Below, one piece after another: positions 16,205-25,744 of a stretch of DNA of 64,000 bases (positions are counted from its first letter, which is position 1; the number at the start of each line of letters is the position of its first letter). The notes under the pieces are model-generated. The model saw only the letters and a program-made list of their open reading frames with translations. It did not search any database and was not told the origin of the DNA. The stretch lies in NCBI RefSeq assembly GCF_026420865.1, contig NZ_JAPCWC010000014.1, positions 1 to 64,000 on the forward strand, given 5' to 3'. Source of the DNA: Novosphingobium clariflavum. GTDB lineage: Bacteria > Pseudomonadota > Alphaproteobacteria > Sphingomonadales > Sphingomonadaceae. The position numbers and the translations under genes were made by a program.

Positions 16205-17109
16205 CGCTGCGCATCGGCATCGATTTCGGCGGCACCAAGATCGAGGCGGCCGTGCTCGACGAAAAGGGCGATGTGCTGCACCGCCAGCGCACCGACACCC
16301 CGCGCGACTACGACACCGCGCTCGCGACCTTGCGCGAACTCGTCGGTGCGGTCGAGACCCGGCTGGGCCGCAGCGCCCGGATCGGCATCGGCACCCCCGG
16401 CTCGCTGGTGCGGGCCACCGGACTGATGCGCAACGCCAACTCGGTCTATCTCAATGGCCGCCCGTTCCTGCGCGATCTCGAGACGGCGCTGGCGCGCGAA
16501 GTGAGGCTTGCCAACGATGCCAACTGCTTTGCGCTTTCCGAAGCGATCGACGGGGCGGCGGCGGGACACCATTCGGTGTTCGGCCTGATCGTCGGCACCG
16601 GATGCGGCGGCGGCGTGGTGATCGGCCGTACCCTGGTGGACGGTGCCCACGGCCTCGGCGGCGAACTCGGCCATATGCCGCTGCCCGATCCCGGCGCCGA
16701 CGAACTGCCCGCGCCGAAGTGCTGGTGCGGGCTCAGCGGCTGTTTCGAATCGTGGGTCTCGGGCACCGGCTTCCGCCGCGCCTTTGCCGCCGCGACCGGG
16801 CGCGAGCTTGATCCACCCGCCATCGTCGAGGCCGCCGTCAACGGCGATCCCGAGGCGAGGATGGCGCTGGAGCGCTATCGCGACCGGCTGGCTCGCGGCC
16901 TCTCGGTAGTCGCCAACCTGCTCGATCCCGATGCCATCGTGCTGGGCGGCGGCATGTCGAACGTTGCGCCGATCTACGAGGGACTTGCCGAAACGATCCG
17001 CCAGCGCACGTTCTCGGGCGCCTGGACCGGCAAAGTCGTGCAGGCACGCTGGGGAGACAGTTCGGGCGTGCGCGGCGCCGCGCTGCTCTGGGATGTCGGC
17101 GAGGCCTGA
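16201..17109 (+). CDS. ROK-family sugar kinase (fructokinase/glucokinase-like)
   Basis: 302 aa from a GTG at 16201. The phosphate loop DFGGTK is at 8-13, the ROK signature runs through LIVGTGCGGGVVI, and the zinc-binding CWCGLSGC is at 174-181, followed by FESWVSG. All catalytic features are intact. It phosphorylates a hexose; fructo-, gluco- or manno-kinase cannot be separated by eye, though mannose would suit the locus. It lies downstream of the ROK repressor on the same strand, perhaps with its own promoter in the AT-rich gap. Confidence 0.88.
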   Translation: MTLRIGIDFGGTKIEAAVLDEKGDVLHRQRTDTPRDYDTALATLRELVGAVETRLGRSARIGIGTPGSLVRATGLMRNANSVYLNGRPFLRDLETALAREVRLANDANCFALSEAIDGAAAGHHSVFGLIVGTGCGGGVVIGRTLVDGAHGLGGELGHMPLPDPGADELPAPKCWCGLSGCFESWVSGTGFRRAFAAATGRELDPPAIVEAAVNGDPEARMALERYRDRLARGLSVVANLLDPDAIVLGGGMSNVAPIYEGLAETIRQRTFSGAWTGKVVQARWGDSSGVRGAALLWDVGEA

Positions 17110-17114
17110 TCGAA

Positions 17115-17135
17115 GTCCGGGCCACCGGCCCGGAC
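17115..17135. terminator. Bidirectional terminator between convergent genes
   Basis: Perfect 9-bp stem, GTCCGGGCC at 17115-17123 and GGCCCGGAC at 17127-17135, with a 3-base loop. It fills the 32-base gap between the converging ROK kinase and carboxylesterase genes. No T run on either side. Confidence 0.6.
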
Positions 17136-17141
17136 ACCCAT

Positions 17142-18596
17142 TCAGGGAGCCGAGCGCAGCGCGCAAGTCTGCGCCGACAGCCCCTCGACCTCTCGCGACC
17201 CCGTGGCGGTGAATTCAAGGCTTGCAGCCCCGGTGCCGAAACGCGGCCACTGCGGCAGGCCCTTCCCGTTCGGATTGCCGGTGCGCGCAAAGTTCACCCA
17301 GTAGGCTGCGAGCGGCGCCACCGCATCAGGGGCAGCGCCAGCTTCCGCCAGCACGAAGCGGATTTCCGAACCGTGCGTCACCGGCTTTCCGTCCGGCCCA
17401 TCGATGTCGAACTGGTAGTGCCAGGTCGCCCCGCCGCTGCGCGCATGTTCGGCCGCGACATGAAGCGAGGGGCAGCGGAACGTCAGGTCGTTCGCCAGCC
17501 GCAGCGCCAGATCGGCAGGCGGGGTGCCGCCGGGGGCGAGGCCGTAAGCCTGCATGGCGGCGGCGGCGTTATCGCCGAAGCCCTGCGCGATCGCGCGCTC
17601 GGGCGTGCCGTAGAGGCCGAGTTCGAGACGGTTGATGCCAAGGATCAGCGGAATATCGCGGCCCACACCCTTCGCCAGCGAGGCCTCGGGGGTCTCGGTC
17701 AGCACTTTGCCGTCGACCACCGCCTGCAGCCAGATGAAGCTGTCATCGTCGAGGTGCGGCACATCGGCATGTTCTGCTGCCTCGATCAGCGCCTTGGCGG
17801 GCAGAGCGCGCAGCTGCGCCGCGGTGGCATGGGCAGGAGCGCCCGCCGCCCTGGCAATCATCTCGCCCACCGCCTCGTTCTGTGCCAGCGAGCGCGGCGG
17901 CAGGCCGAACCCGGCGCTGCCGCTCTCCTCGATCGCCTTGTGGAACAGGCCCTTCGCGCCGGGCGAGAGCATCTGCAGGCCAACGTCCTGCGCTCCTGCG
18001 GATTCGCCGAAGATCGTCACATTGGCCGGATCGCCGCCGAAGCGGGCGATATTGGCCTGCACCCAGCGCAGGCCCGCCTGCTGGTCCATCAGCCCGTAAT
18101 TGCCGGACTGCTTGCCCAGCGCCGGGTGCGACAGGAAGCCCAGCGCGGAAAGCCGGTACTGCACGCTGACCAGCACCACCCCGCGCGACACGATCGGCGA
18201 GGCAGCCGGACCCGGCCCTCCCCCTGCGCGGTTGCCGCCGCCATGGATCCACACCATGACCGGCAAGGGTTTGGCGGGATGCAGCGTGGGCGTCGCCACG
18301 TCGAGGTAGAGGCAGTCTTCCGACTGGTAGGCCGCCGCCTCGCTGTTCCAGCCGTAATCGACCTGCAGGCAGGCGGGGGCGGACTTCACCGCCTCCCGCT
18401 TGCCTTGCCAATGCCTGACCGGTTGCGGCGCGCGGAAGCGCAAATCCCCCACCGGCGGCGCCGCGAAGGGAATGCCGCGAAACATCGCCCGCCCGTCCGC
18501 GCCGGTCTCGCCTTCGACGGTGCCCGCCTCGGTCTGGACGACGGGGGCTGTAGCCGTTGCGGAAGCCAGCGCCAGCGCGGCGAGCGCCAGGCTCAT
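17142..18596 (-). CDS. Type B carboxylesterase, secreted
   Basis: 484 aa from the ATG at 18596. A short signal peptide (1-17) precedes an alpha/beta hydrolase with the oxyanion HGG at 118-120, the nucleophile S199 in FGESAGA, a likely acidic residue in LGINRLELGL and the His in PVTHGSEI. SEDCLYLDV is the second type B signature. It probably removes acetyl or similar ester groups from carbohydrate. Its start overlaps the SGNH gene stop as ATGA, making it the last gene of the GH2 operon. Confidence 0.92.
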   Translation of the reverse strand: MSLALAALALASATATAPVVQTEAGTVEGETGADGRAMFRGIPFAAPPVGDLRFRAPQPVRHWQGKREAVKSAPACLQVDYGWNSEAAAYQSEDCLYLDVATPTLHPAKPLPVMVWIHGGGNRAGGGPGPAASPIVSRGVVLVSVQYRLSALGFLSHPALGKQSGNYGLMDQQAGLRWVQANIARFGGDPANVTIFGESAGAQDVGLQMLSPGAKGLFHKAIEESGSAGFGLPPRSLAQNEAVGEMIARAAGAPAHATAAQLRALPAKALIEAAEHADVPHLDDDSFIWLQAVVDGKVLTETPEASLAKGVGRDIPLILGINRLELGLYGTPERAIAQGFGDNAAAAMQAYGLAPGGTPPADLALRLANDLTFRCPSLHVAAEHARSGGATWHYQFDIDGPDGKPVTHGSEIRFVLAEAGAAPDAVAPLAAYWVNFARTGNPNGKGLPQWPRFGTGAASLEFTATGSREVEGLSAQTCALRSAP

Positions 18597-19372
18597 GGCA
18601 CGTTGGCCGCCGCCAGGGCACGCGGCGCAGGCTTGGCGAGCGCGGCCTTGATCGCCGCTTCGGCCACCTTGTTCATCACTTCATATCCGGCAACCGTGGG
18701 ATGGACGTGGTCCGAGGTCAGCCCGTCCCGCGCGCCGAGGCCGGAGCCCTTCATCGCCGTCCAGTAATCGGCGTAGACCGAACCGGTCTTCGCCGCATAG
18801 CTCTTCAGCCAGGTGTTGAGCTTGACGATGTGCATCCCCGTCTCCAGCCCCGGACGCCAGGGGAACTGGTCCGCCGGCGGGATCGAGGCGAGGATCACGC
18901 GGATGCCGTGCGCCTGCGCCAGTTCCACCATCGAGCGGTAATTGCCCTCGATCGCCTCGTCGCTGATCGGGCCGGTGTTGCTGGCAATGTCGTTGGTGCC
19001 CGCCATGATCTGGACGACGTCGGGCTTGAGGTCGATCACGTCCTGCCGGAAGCGCAGCAGCATCTGCGAGGTCGTCTGCCCGCCGATGCCGCGCCCGATC
19101 CGGCCGGGCGTGAAGAAGGCCCGGTCGAGATCGTACCAGCCCTGCGTGATCGAATCGCCCATCAGCACCACGCGCGGGCGCGGCGCCTTGGCGGCGTCCA
19201 CCGCATTGGCCTGGCGGTAGTACGCGGTCCAGGCCCAGTCGTTGTGGAGGCGCTCCTCTGCCGCCTGCGCCCCGGCATTGGGTGCGGCAGGCGCGGTTTG
19301 CGGGGCCTGCGCCATCGCCGAGGCGGGCAGCACGGTGGCAGTCAGGGCAAGACAGGCAAGAATAGGCTTCAC
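18593..19372 (-). CDS. SGNH/GDSL esterase, secreted
   Basis: 259 aa from a GTG at 19372, two bases after the GH2 stop. Signal peptide about 1-22 (ending AMA-QAP). All four SGNH blocks are present: GDSITQG with S74, GIGGQTTSQM, AGTNDI, and DHVHPT near the C-terminus. Relatives include carbohydrate and platelet-activating-factor-type acetylesterases. Coupled on both sides, between GH2 and the type B esterase, it most likely deacetylates the same glycan. Confidence 0.9.
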   Translation of the reverse strand: MKPILACLALTATVLPASAMAQAPQTAPAAPNAGAQAAEERLHNDWAWTAYYRQANAVDAAKAPRPRVVLMGDSITQGWYDLDRAFFTPGRIGRGIGGQTTSQMLLRFRQDVIDLKPDVVQIMAGTNDIASNTGPISDEAIEGNYRSMVELAQAHGIRVILASIPPADQFPWRPGLETGMHIVKLNTWLKSYAAKTGSVYADYWTAMKGSGLGARDGLTSDHVHPTVAGYEVMNKVAEAAIKAALAKPAPRALAAANVP

Positions 19373-19374
19373 GA

Positions 19375-22300
19375 TCAGTTCCCTACGGCAATGGACTGGG
19401 CGGCAACGTTCCAGCCGCGCAGCTTGACCGAGGGTGAACCGCCCACAAGCGCGCTCGGTGCGGTCACCGTCACCTCGCGGGTTTCCCCCGGCAGCAGCGA
19501 GACATAGTTGTCCGAGAAGTAGGCGGGAAGCACTTGCTTGCCCTTGGCATCGAACAGCGTGAGCTTGGTCTGGATCGCGGCGGTCTTGCCGGGGTTGGTG
19601 AGGGTGACGACGATCTTCGTATCGCTGCCATCGGTGCCGACCTTGGCGGCGCCCGTCAGCGATACCGTAGCCATCGCGCTCAGCGCCTGCAGCGCCTCGT
19701 CGCTGGCGGCCTGCCAGTAGAAGTTGTCCGAAAGCCGCGCACCGGACGCGTCCAGCGCTTCCAGACGCACCAGCACCGGCCCCGAAGCCATCAGCGGGGC
19801 GAGGTCCAGCGTAAAGGCATCGGCCACCTTGCCCGCCACCGCGTCCACCTTGGCATCGCGCGTGGCAAGCGTGCGCCCGTCGAGCGCCTGCACCGTGGCG
19901 CGCACCGTCATGCCCGGCAGCGCGGCCATGCGGTTGTTGACGAGGATCACCTTGTGATCGGGCAGGTTCATCTGCACGTGCACCGGCTCGGAAGCCTTCT
20001 TCATGCCGTAGAACGCGCCGTGGGTGTCGTAGTCGGAGGAGAACACCTGCCAGGCCGAGCTCGGCCAGGCGGGCTGCGTCATCCACAGCATGCGGCCGGA
20101 ATTGGTGGTCCACAGCCCCGCGTTCATGCCTTCGAACACCGCACGGTAGCTTTCGTATTCCAGCATCTGCGCCTTGCGTTCGAAGTCGGGCAGGCTGGTC
20201 GGCTTGCCGAATTCGCGGTCCATGGCATCGGTGAAGCTCTTGACCGCGCCGTTCCCGGTCTGGTGCCAGTCGTGATAAGCCCAGGTGTCGCTGATCGGCC
20301 AGCGCTCGCTCGCCGGGATCGCGCGTTCCCACGATTCCAGCGTCGGGAACGAGGGGGTGCCGACCTCGACCGCAAAGCCCTTCGAATATTCGGTGAAGTA
20401 CTTTTCCGGCTCACGCCAGTTGTAGGGGCCGGAATCGTGCAGGTTGATGCGGTTGGAAGAGGCCATGTAGAGCCGGGTGCCGTCCTCCTTGCGCAGCATC
20501 TCGTCCAGCCCCTCGTTGAGGATCGGCTGCGGCACGCCTTCGTTGCGGCCGAACCACAGGACGATGGAAGGGTGGTTGCGGAAGCGCGCCACCACGTCCT
20601 TCGCATTGTCCATGAACAGCGTGGGGTCCTGCGCCTCGATGTTGTAGTCCTGCGTCGATTCCCAGAAATCGCTCATGACCATCAGGCCATATTCGTCGGC
20701 CAGATCGAAGAAGCTGGCCTGCGTGTTCTGGCCCACCCAGTTGCGGATCACGTTGACGTGCGCGTCCTGGTGCAGCTTGAAATAGGGCTCCAGATGCGCG
20801 CGATCGACGCGCTTCATGAAGTCGTCCATGCCCACCGAGCCGCCGCGCGCGGCAATGCGCACGCCGTTGACGCGGATCACGAGGAAGGGCGAGAGCCCCT
20901 GGTCCCCGGCAATCGGGGTAACGGCGGGGGACTTTTCCGCTCCGGCCGCGAAGGAATAGGCCCAGCCGCCCGGCACCTGCCGGATCGCATCGTGGCGCTC
21001 GTCGACGATCTGCTGGCCCAGCTTGCGGGCCTTCTCGAAATCGATGGCCACGCGGTCGAGCTTGCCGTCGCCGTCCACCAGCGACATTTCGTAAGTGACC
21101 TGACGCATGCCGAAGCGCACGTCCTTGCTGTCCGACGGCTGGCCATCGATGGCGGTGGTCAGGTGCAGCATGTGCAGCGCCGGGGCGCCGTAGCCGTTGG
21201 GCCACCACAGCTTCGGATTGTTGACGGCAAGCGCGGCGTCGGTCTCGGGCGAGAAGCGCACGGCGACCGACTGGCGGGCGGGCACGGTCACCTGGCGCTC
21301 CACCGCCACATCGTCGAACGCGGCGCGCACGGTGGCGGTGACCGCATGGTCCGACAGGTTGGTGACCGGCACGGTGATCTCGATATCGGCCACGCTGTTG
21401 TCCGCCTTGGGCAGCGTGGTGACGACTTGCGGATCGCCGATCTGCGCATCGCCGCTGGCGAGCAGCTGGACGTCCTGCCAGAGCCCGGTCTGGCGGTCGC
21501 GGATGGTCGGGATCCAGTCCCAGCCCTCCGAGGCGCCGAAAGTCGGCCCGTCGAGCATCATCATGCCGCCGTTCTCGCCGACGCCCGAGGTCAGCGATTC
21601 CTCATGCGCCACGCCCGGGCGCGGCGGCGGCGAAACCCGCACGGCAATCGCATTGCGGCCCGGCTTCAGCATCGCCGAGACATCGAACTTGCCGCGCACG
21701 AAGGCGCCCTTGGTGGTGCCGACTTCGGTGCCGTTGACCCAGACTTGCGACGCGAAGTTGACGCCGTTCAGCAGCAGTTCGAGGTGGCGGCCGCTGGCAC
21801 CGGCGGGCAAATCGAACTCGGTGCGATACCAGTAGTCCTGATGCGCGAGCTTTTCCGGGATGACGAGGTTGTTGAGGCCGTGCGCCGGGTCCGGATAGAC
21901 GCCGCGATCGACCAGCGTGGTCAGCACGGTGCCGGGAACGGTGGCGGCATACCACCTGGCGTCGCCGAAACCGGGACGCGAGATCGCGGCGGCTTCGCCG
22001 TTCACGTCCGGCGCGGCGGCGAGCGTCCACTTCTGCAGCGTCCACTTGCCCGCACCTGCTTCGGCAAGCGGCGCGACTTGCGGCACGGGCTTGGCGACCG
22101 GCTTGTCCGCCGCGGCCCCGCGCGGCAGCGTCGATGCGGGCTGCGGGGTGACCTGTCCCTGCATCTGGCGCACCTGCAGCGGCCAGCGCGGGCTGGTTTC
22201 GGCGAACTGGATCAGCGCTGGATTGGGCGGCGTGGCAGTGGCCGCGTAAGTCCCGGCATCGAGGCGCAGGCCGGCAATGTGTGCAGCAGACGCCGGAGCC

Positions 22301-22761
22301 GAACCGACCAGCAGGCGCGCGAACTGTGCGTTCAGCGGCTGGGCGAGCGTGGCGGCGGGCTTGCCGTCGACCGAGAGGGTCAAACCTTTGGCCGTGCTGA
22401 CGAGCGCGAAACGGTGCCAGCCGCCGCCGCGCAGCGCCGCGCCGCTGGCGGCCTGGCCATTGGCGGTGAGCACCGGCTTGCCGCCGGTCACCGCCACCGA
22501 GACGAGCGCGGTATCGCCGTCCTTGCCTGCCAATGCGGCCAGCGTGCCGCCGTCCTTACCGTCAAGCGAGGCCCAGAAGGAGAGCGTCCACTCGCCCGCC
22601 GGCACGGTGACATCGCGCGACCAGACGGGGCTGGCGGGGATCACGGCAAGGTCGAAAGGTCCGGCGACCTGGGCGGTTGCGGCCTGCGAAGTTGCCAGCA
22701 CCGCCATCGCGCAGGCCGTCATCCATGCCGTGCGCGCGCGCACATTCGCCCCGTTGCTCAT
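19375..22761 (-). CDS. GH2 beta-mannosidase/exo-glycosidase with LamG-like N-domain
   Basis: 1128 aa from the ATG at 22761 (GGGACGAGG upstream). Signal peptide about 1-30; residues about 40-190 look like a concanavalin/LamG-like domain (WTLSFWASLDGKDGGTLAAL); GH2 sugar-binding, Ig-like and barrel domains follow. The acid/base is E741 in WFGRNEGVP and the nucleophile E799 in FAVEVGTPSFPT, the pattern of the mannosylglycoprotein endo-beta-mannosidase and CsxA exo-glucosaminidase branch. Beta-mannoside is the favoured substrate given the locus, but glucosamine cannot be excluded. First gene of the operon with two esterases. Confidence 0.88.
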   Translation of the reverse strand: MSNGANVRARTAWMTACAMAVLATSQAATAQVAGPFDLAVIPASPVWSRDVTVPAGEWTLSFWASLDGKDGGTLAALAGKDGDTALVSVAVTGGKPVLTANGQAASGAALRGGGWHRFALVSTAKGLTLSVDGKPAATLAQPLNAQFARLLVGSAPASAAHIAGLRLDAGTYAATATPPNPALIQFAETSPRWPLQVRQMQGQVTPQPASTLPRGAAADKPVAKPVPQVAPLAEAGAGKWTLQKWTLAAAPDVNGEAAAISRPGFGDARWYAATVPGTVLTTLVDRGVYPDPAHGLNNLVIPEKLAHQDYWYRTEFDLPAGASGRHLELLLNGVNFASQVWVNGTEVGTTKGAFVRGKFDVSAMLKPGRNAIAVRVSPPPRPGVAHEESLTSGVGENGGMMMLDGPTFGASEGWDWIPTIRDRQTGLWQDVQLLASGDAQIGDPQVVTTLPKADNSVADIEITVPVTNLSDHAVTATVRAAFDDVAVERQVTVPARQSVAVRFSPETDAALAVNNPKLWWPNGYGAPALHMLHLTTAIDGQPSDSKDVRFGMRQVTYEMSLVDGDGKLDRVAIDFEKARKLGQQIVDERHDAIRQVPGGWAYSFAAGAEKSPAVTPIAGDQGLSPFLVIRVNGVRIAARGGSVGMDDFMKRVDRAHLEPYFKLHQDAHVNVIRNWVGQNTQASFFDLADEYGLMVMSDFWESTQDYNIEAQDPTLFMDNAKDVVARFRNHPSIVLWFGRNEGVPQPILNEGLDEMLRKEDGTRLYMASSNRINLHDSGPYNWREPEKYFTEYSKGFAVEVGTPSFPTLESWERAIPASERWPISDTWAYHDWHQTGNGAVKSFTDAMDREFGKPTSLPDFERKAQMLEYESYRAVFEGMNAGLWTTNSGRMLWMTQPAWPSSAWQVFSSDYDTHGAFYGMKKASEPVHVQMNLPDHKVILVNNRMAALPGMTVRATVQALDGRTLATRDAKVDAVAGKVADAFTLDLAPLMASGPVLVRLEALDASGARLSDNFYWQAASDEALQALSAMATVSLTGAAKVGTDGSDTKIVVTLTNPGKTAAIQTKLTLFDAKGKQVLPAYFSDNYVSLLPGETREVTVTAPSALVGGSPSVKLRGWNVAAQSIAVGN

Positions 22762-22883
22762 CCTCGTCCCTTTCCATGTCGCGGCCCGATTTCGGGCTTT
22801 CTCGGACACCAAACACGTACCGGGACAAAAAGCCAAATGTTTTTATATAATCGGACACGCAAAATTACGGTGCCCAAACGCAA

Positions 22884-22918
22884 ACGGCGCGGGAAGAGCC
22901 CTGCCCTTCCCGCGCCGT
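22884..22918 (-). terminator. Terminator after accA
   Basis: Perfect 13-bp stem (22884-22896 and 22906-22918, loop of 9). On the minus strand it follows the accA stop by 27 bases and is trailed by GTTTGCGTTT. It closes the acc operon and separates it from the GH2 operon promoter. Confidence 0.8.
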
Positions 22919-22945
22919 GCGAAATCTTGCGATCGAAGCCTGAAC

Positions 22946-23893
22946 TCAGGCCCGGCCGATCTTCAGGAAGCGTTCCTCGCGGCGGGCCAGCAGGTCGCCG
23001 GTCGGCAGCGCGGAGAGCACGTCGAGTTCCTGCTCGATCGCGCCCAGCAGGGCCTGCGCGGTCTTGCCGGCATCGCGGTGGGCGCCGCCGGTCGGCTCGG
23101 CCACCACGCGCTCGATCACGCCCAGCGAGAGCAGGTCCTGCGCCGTCACCTTCATCGCCTCGGCCGCATCGGCGGCCTTGTCGGGCGTGCGCCAGAGGAT
23201 CGACGAGGCGCCCTCGGGCGAGATCACCGAATAGATCGAGTGTTCCAGCATCAGCACGCGGTCGGCAGCAGCCAGCGCCACCGCGCCGCCCGAGCCGCCC
23301 TCGCCGACGATGGCCGAGACCATCGGCACCGGCACGCCGAGGCAGGCCTCGATCGAACGGGCAATCGCTTCCGCCTGGCCGCGTTCCTCGGCCTCGACGC
23401 CGGGGAAGGCACCGGCGGTATCGACCAGCGTGACCACCGGCAGGCCGAACTTGCCGGCCATTTCCATCAGGCGGATCGCCTTGCGGTAGCCTTCGGGCTT
23501 GGCCATGCCGAAGTTGTGGCGGATGCGCGAGGTGGTGTCGGAGCCCTTCTCGTGGCCGATCAGCATGACCTTGCGGCCATTGAGCTTGGCCAGACCGCCG
23601 ATGATCGCCTGGTCTTCGCCATAGAGACGGTCACCGCCCAGCGGCACGAACTCGGTAAAGCCGAGCGCGAGGTAGTCGACGAAGTGAGGGCGCTGCGGAT
23701 GGCGCGCCACTTGCGTCTTCTGCCAGGGCGAGAGCTTGGCATAAGTGCCGCTCAGCAGCGCCGCGCTCTTCTTTTCCAGGCGGCCGATCTCGGACGCGAT
23801 GTCGAGATCGCTGCCGCTGGCGGTGGCGCGCAGTTCGGCAATGCGCGCTTCCAGTTCCGCGATCGGCTTTTCGAATTCAAGAAACGAGATCAT
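22946..23893 (-). CDS. accA: Acetyl-CoA carboxylase carboxyltransferase alpha
   Basis: 315 aa, normal length for AccA. The N-terminal coiled segment (LEARIAELRATASG) leads into the crotonase-fold carboxyltransferase domain, with DTAGAFPGVEAEERGQ and IVGEGGSGGAVALA. With AccD it moves the carboxyl group from biotin to acetyl-CoA, making malonyl-CoA for fatty acids. Last gene of the accD-accB-accC-accA cluster; a GC hairpin (23919-23938) that contains the accC stop lies just upstream. Confidence 0.97.
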   Translation of the reverse strand: MISFLEFEKPIAELEARIAELRATASGSDLDIASEIGRLEKKSAALLSGTYAKLSPWQKTQVARHPQRPHFVDYLALGFTEFVPLGGDRLYGEDQAIIGGLAKLNGRKVMLIGHEKGSDTTSRIRHNFGMAKPEGYRKAIRLMEMAGKFGLPVVTLVDTAGAFPGVEAEERGQAEAIARSIEACLGVPVPMVSAIVGEGGSGGAVALAAADRVLMLEHSIYSVISPEGASSILWRTPDKAADAAEAMKVTAQDLLSLGVIERVVAEPTGGAHRDAGKTAQALLGAIEQELDVLSALPTGDLLARREERFLKIGRA

Positions 23894-23925
23894 GCTCTAT
23901 CCGTTCAGGTCTGTTGCCGCGCGCC

Positions 23926-25275
23926 TCAGGAGGCGCGCTTCGCCAGCCACTCTTCCAGCCACTTGATGGTATAGTCGCCGCTCTGGAACTCGGGATCGTC
24001 CAGCAGCGCCTGATGCAGCGGAATCGAGGTCTTGACGCCGTCGATCACCATTTCATCGAGCGCACGCTTCAGGCGCATGATCGCGCCCTTGCGGGTACGG
24101 CCCGAGACGATGAGCTTGCCGATCATCGAATCGTAGTAGGGCGGGATGCGGTAACCCGCATAGAGCCCCGAATCGACGCGCACGTTCATGCCGCCCGCCG
24201 CGTGGTAGGCAGTGACCTGCCCCGGCGACGGCGTGAAGTTCCACGGGTCTTCCGCGTTGATGCGGCATTCGATGGCGTGGCCCTTGAACTCGATCTCGTC
24301 CTGCTTGAACGACAGCGGGTTGCCTTCGGCGACGCGGATCTGTTCGCGGACAAGGTCGACGCCGGTGATGGCCTCGGTCACCGGATGCTCCACCTGCAGG
24401 CGGGTGTTCATCTCGATGAAGTAGAACTCACCGTTTTCCCAAAGGAACTCGATGGTGCCGGCGCCGCGATAGCCCATGTCGGCCATCGCCTTGGCGACGA
24501 TGCCGCCCATGCGGTCGCGCTCTTCGGGGGTGATGACCGGCGAGGGCGCTTCTTCCAGCACCTTCTGGTGGCGGCGCTGCAGCGAGCAGTCGCGCTCACC
24601 CAGGTGGACCGCCTCGCCCTTGCCGTCACCGAAGATCTGGAACTCGATGTGGCGCGGGTTGCCGAGGTACTTTTCCATGTAGACGGTGGCATCGCCGAAG
24701 GCGGCCTTCGCCTCCGAACGGGCCTGGCCCATCTGGCTTTCGAGTTCCTCGGCCGTGTTCACGACCTTCATGCCGCGCCCGCCGCCGCCCGAAGCGGCCT
24801 TGATGATGACCGGATAGCCGATCGTCTCGGCAAGGTCGCGGGCAACCGCGAAGTCCTCGATCGCGCCGTCCGAGCCGGGCACCAGCGGCAGGCCGAGGGC
24901 CCCTGCGGTGCGCTTGGCTTCCACCTTGTCGCCCATCGTGCGGATGTGCTCGGGCTTGGGGCCGACCCAGATCAGGCCATGCGCCTCGACGATCTCGGCG
25001 AACTGGGCGTTCTCCGAAAGGAAGCCGTAGCCGGGGTGAATCGCATCGGCATGGGTGATCTCGGCAGCGGCGATGATCGCCGCCACGTTGAGGTACGAAT
25101 CCTTCGCCGCCGGCGGGCCGATGCAGACCGCGTGGTCGGCAAGGCGCACGTGCATGGCGTCGGCATCGGCGGTGGAGTGCACCGCGACGGTCTCGATGCC
25201 CATCTCGCGCGCGGCGCGGTGGATGCGCAGCGCGATCTCGCCGCGGTTGGCAATCAGGAGGCGCTTGATGGCCAT
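23926..25275 (-). CDS. accC: Biotin carboxylase of acetyl-CoA carboxylase
   Basis: 449 aa, full length. ATP-grasp fold: the N-domain begins [20 protein letters not shown], the glycine-rich ATP loop is [12 protein letters not shown], and the active site contains [20 protein letters not shown] in two conserved stretches ([11 protein letters not shown] and [10 protein letters not shown]). It carboxylates the biotin on AccB using bicarbonate and ATP. Its start follows the accB stop by 13 bases, the usual accBC arrangement. Confidence 0.97.
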   Translation of the reverse strand: MAIKRLLIANRGEIALRIHRAAREMGIETVAVHSTADADAMHVRLADHAVCIGPPAAKDSYLNVAAIIAAAEITHADAIHPGYGFLSENAQFAEIVEAHGLIWVGPKPEHIRTMGDKVEAKRTAGALGLPLVPGSDGAIEDFAVARDLAETIGYPVIIKAASGGGGRGMKVVNTAEELESQMGQARSEAKAAFGDATVYMEKYLGNPRHIEFQIFGDGKGEAVHLGERDCSLQRRHQKVLEEAPSPVITPEERDRMGGIVAKAMADMGYRGAGTIEFLWENGEFYFIEMNTRLQVEHPVTEAITGVDLVREQIRVAEGNPLSFKQDEIEFKGHAIECRINAEDPWNFTPSPGQVTAYHAAGGMNVRVDSGLYAGYRIPPYYDSMIGKLIVSGRTRKGAIMRLKRALDEMVIDGVKTSIPLHQALLDDPEFQSGDYTIKWLEEWLAKRAS

Positions 25276-25288
25276 CAGATCATGGTCC

Positions 25289-25744
25289 TCAGGCGATCAC
25301 GACGAGCGGCTGGTCGAATTCGACCGGCTGCTGGTTGTCGATGAGGATGGCCTGGATCGTGCCGCCCTTGGGCGCGACGATCTGGTTCATGACCTTCATG
25401 GCTTCGACGATCAGCAGCACGTCGCCGGCCTTGACCTGCTGGCCGACGCTGATGAAGTTCGGCGCGGTAGGCTCGGGCGCGAGGTAGGCGGTGCCGACCA
25501 TCGGCGACTTCACGGCATCGACCGGAGCGGCCGGGGCAGCCGCCTCGGCAGCCGGAGCGGCGGCAGCAACCGGCGCAGCGGCGGGAGCGGCGAAGGGCAT
25601 GGCCGGAGCGGCAGCAACGATCTGCTGCGCAACCTGGCGCGTCACCTTGATCTTGCGTTCGCCGTCCTCGACCTCGATCTCGGTCAGACCGGTTTCAGCC
25701 AGGAGCTCGGCGAGCTCGCGTACCAGCGCGCTGTCGATGTTCAC
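25289..25744 (-). CDS. accB: Biotin carboxyl carrier protein
   Basis: 151 aa. A GTG at 25744 serves as start; it overlaps the accD stop as GTGA, so translation is coupled. The N-domain (about 1-45) is followed by an Ala/Pro-rich linker (46-75) and the biotinyl domain, with the biotinylated lysine K117 in VEAMKVMN and the protruding thumb-like stretch around residues 85-97. It carries carboxybiotin between AccC and AccA/AccD. Confidence 0.97.
   Translation of the reverse strand: MNIDSALVRELAELLAETGLTEIEVEDGERKIKVTRQVAQQIVAAAPAMPFAAPAAAPVAAAAPAAEAAAPAAPVDAVKSPMVGTAYLAPEPTAPNFISVGQQVKAGDVLLIVEAMKVMNQIVAPKGGTIQAILIDNQQPVEFDQPLVVIA

Noticed and set aside
19534..23433. 1299-residue plus-strand open frame
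   Set aside because: Antisense of the GH2 and accA genes; high GC gives long false frames.
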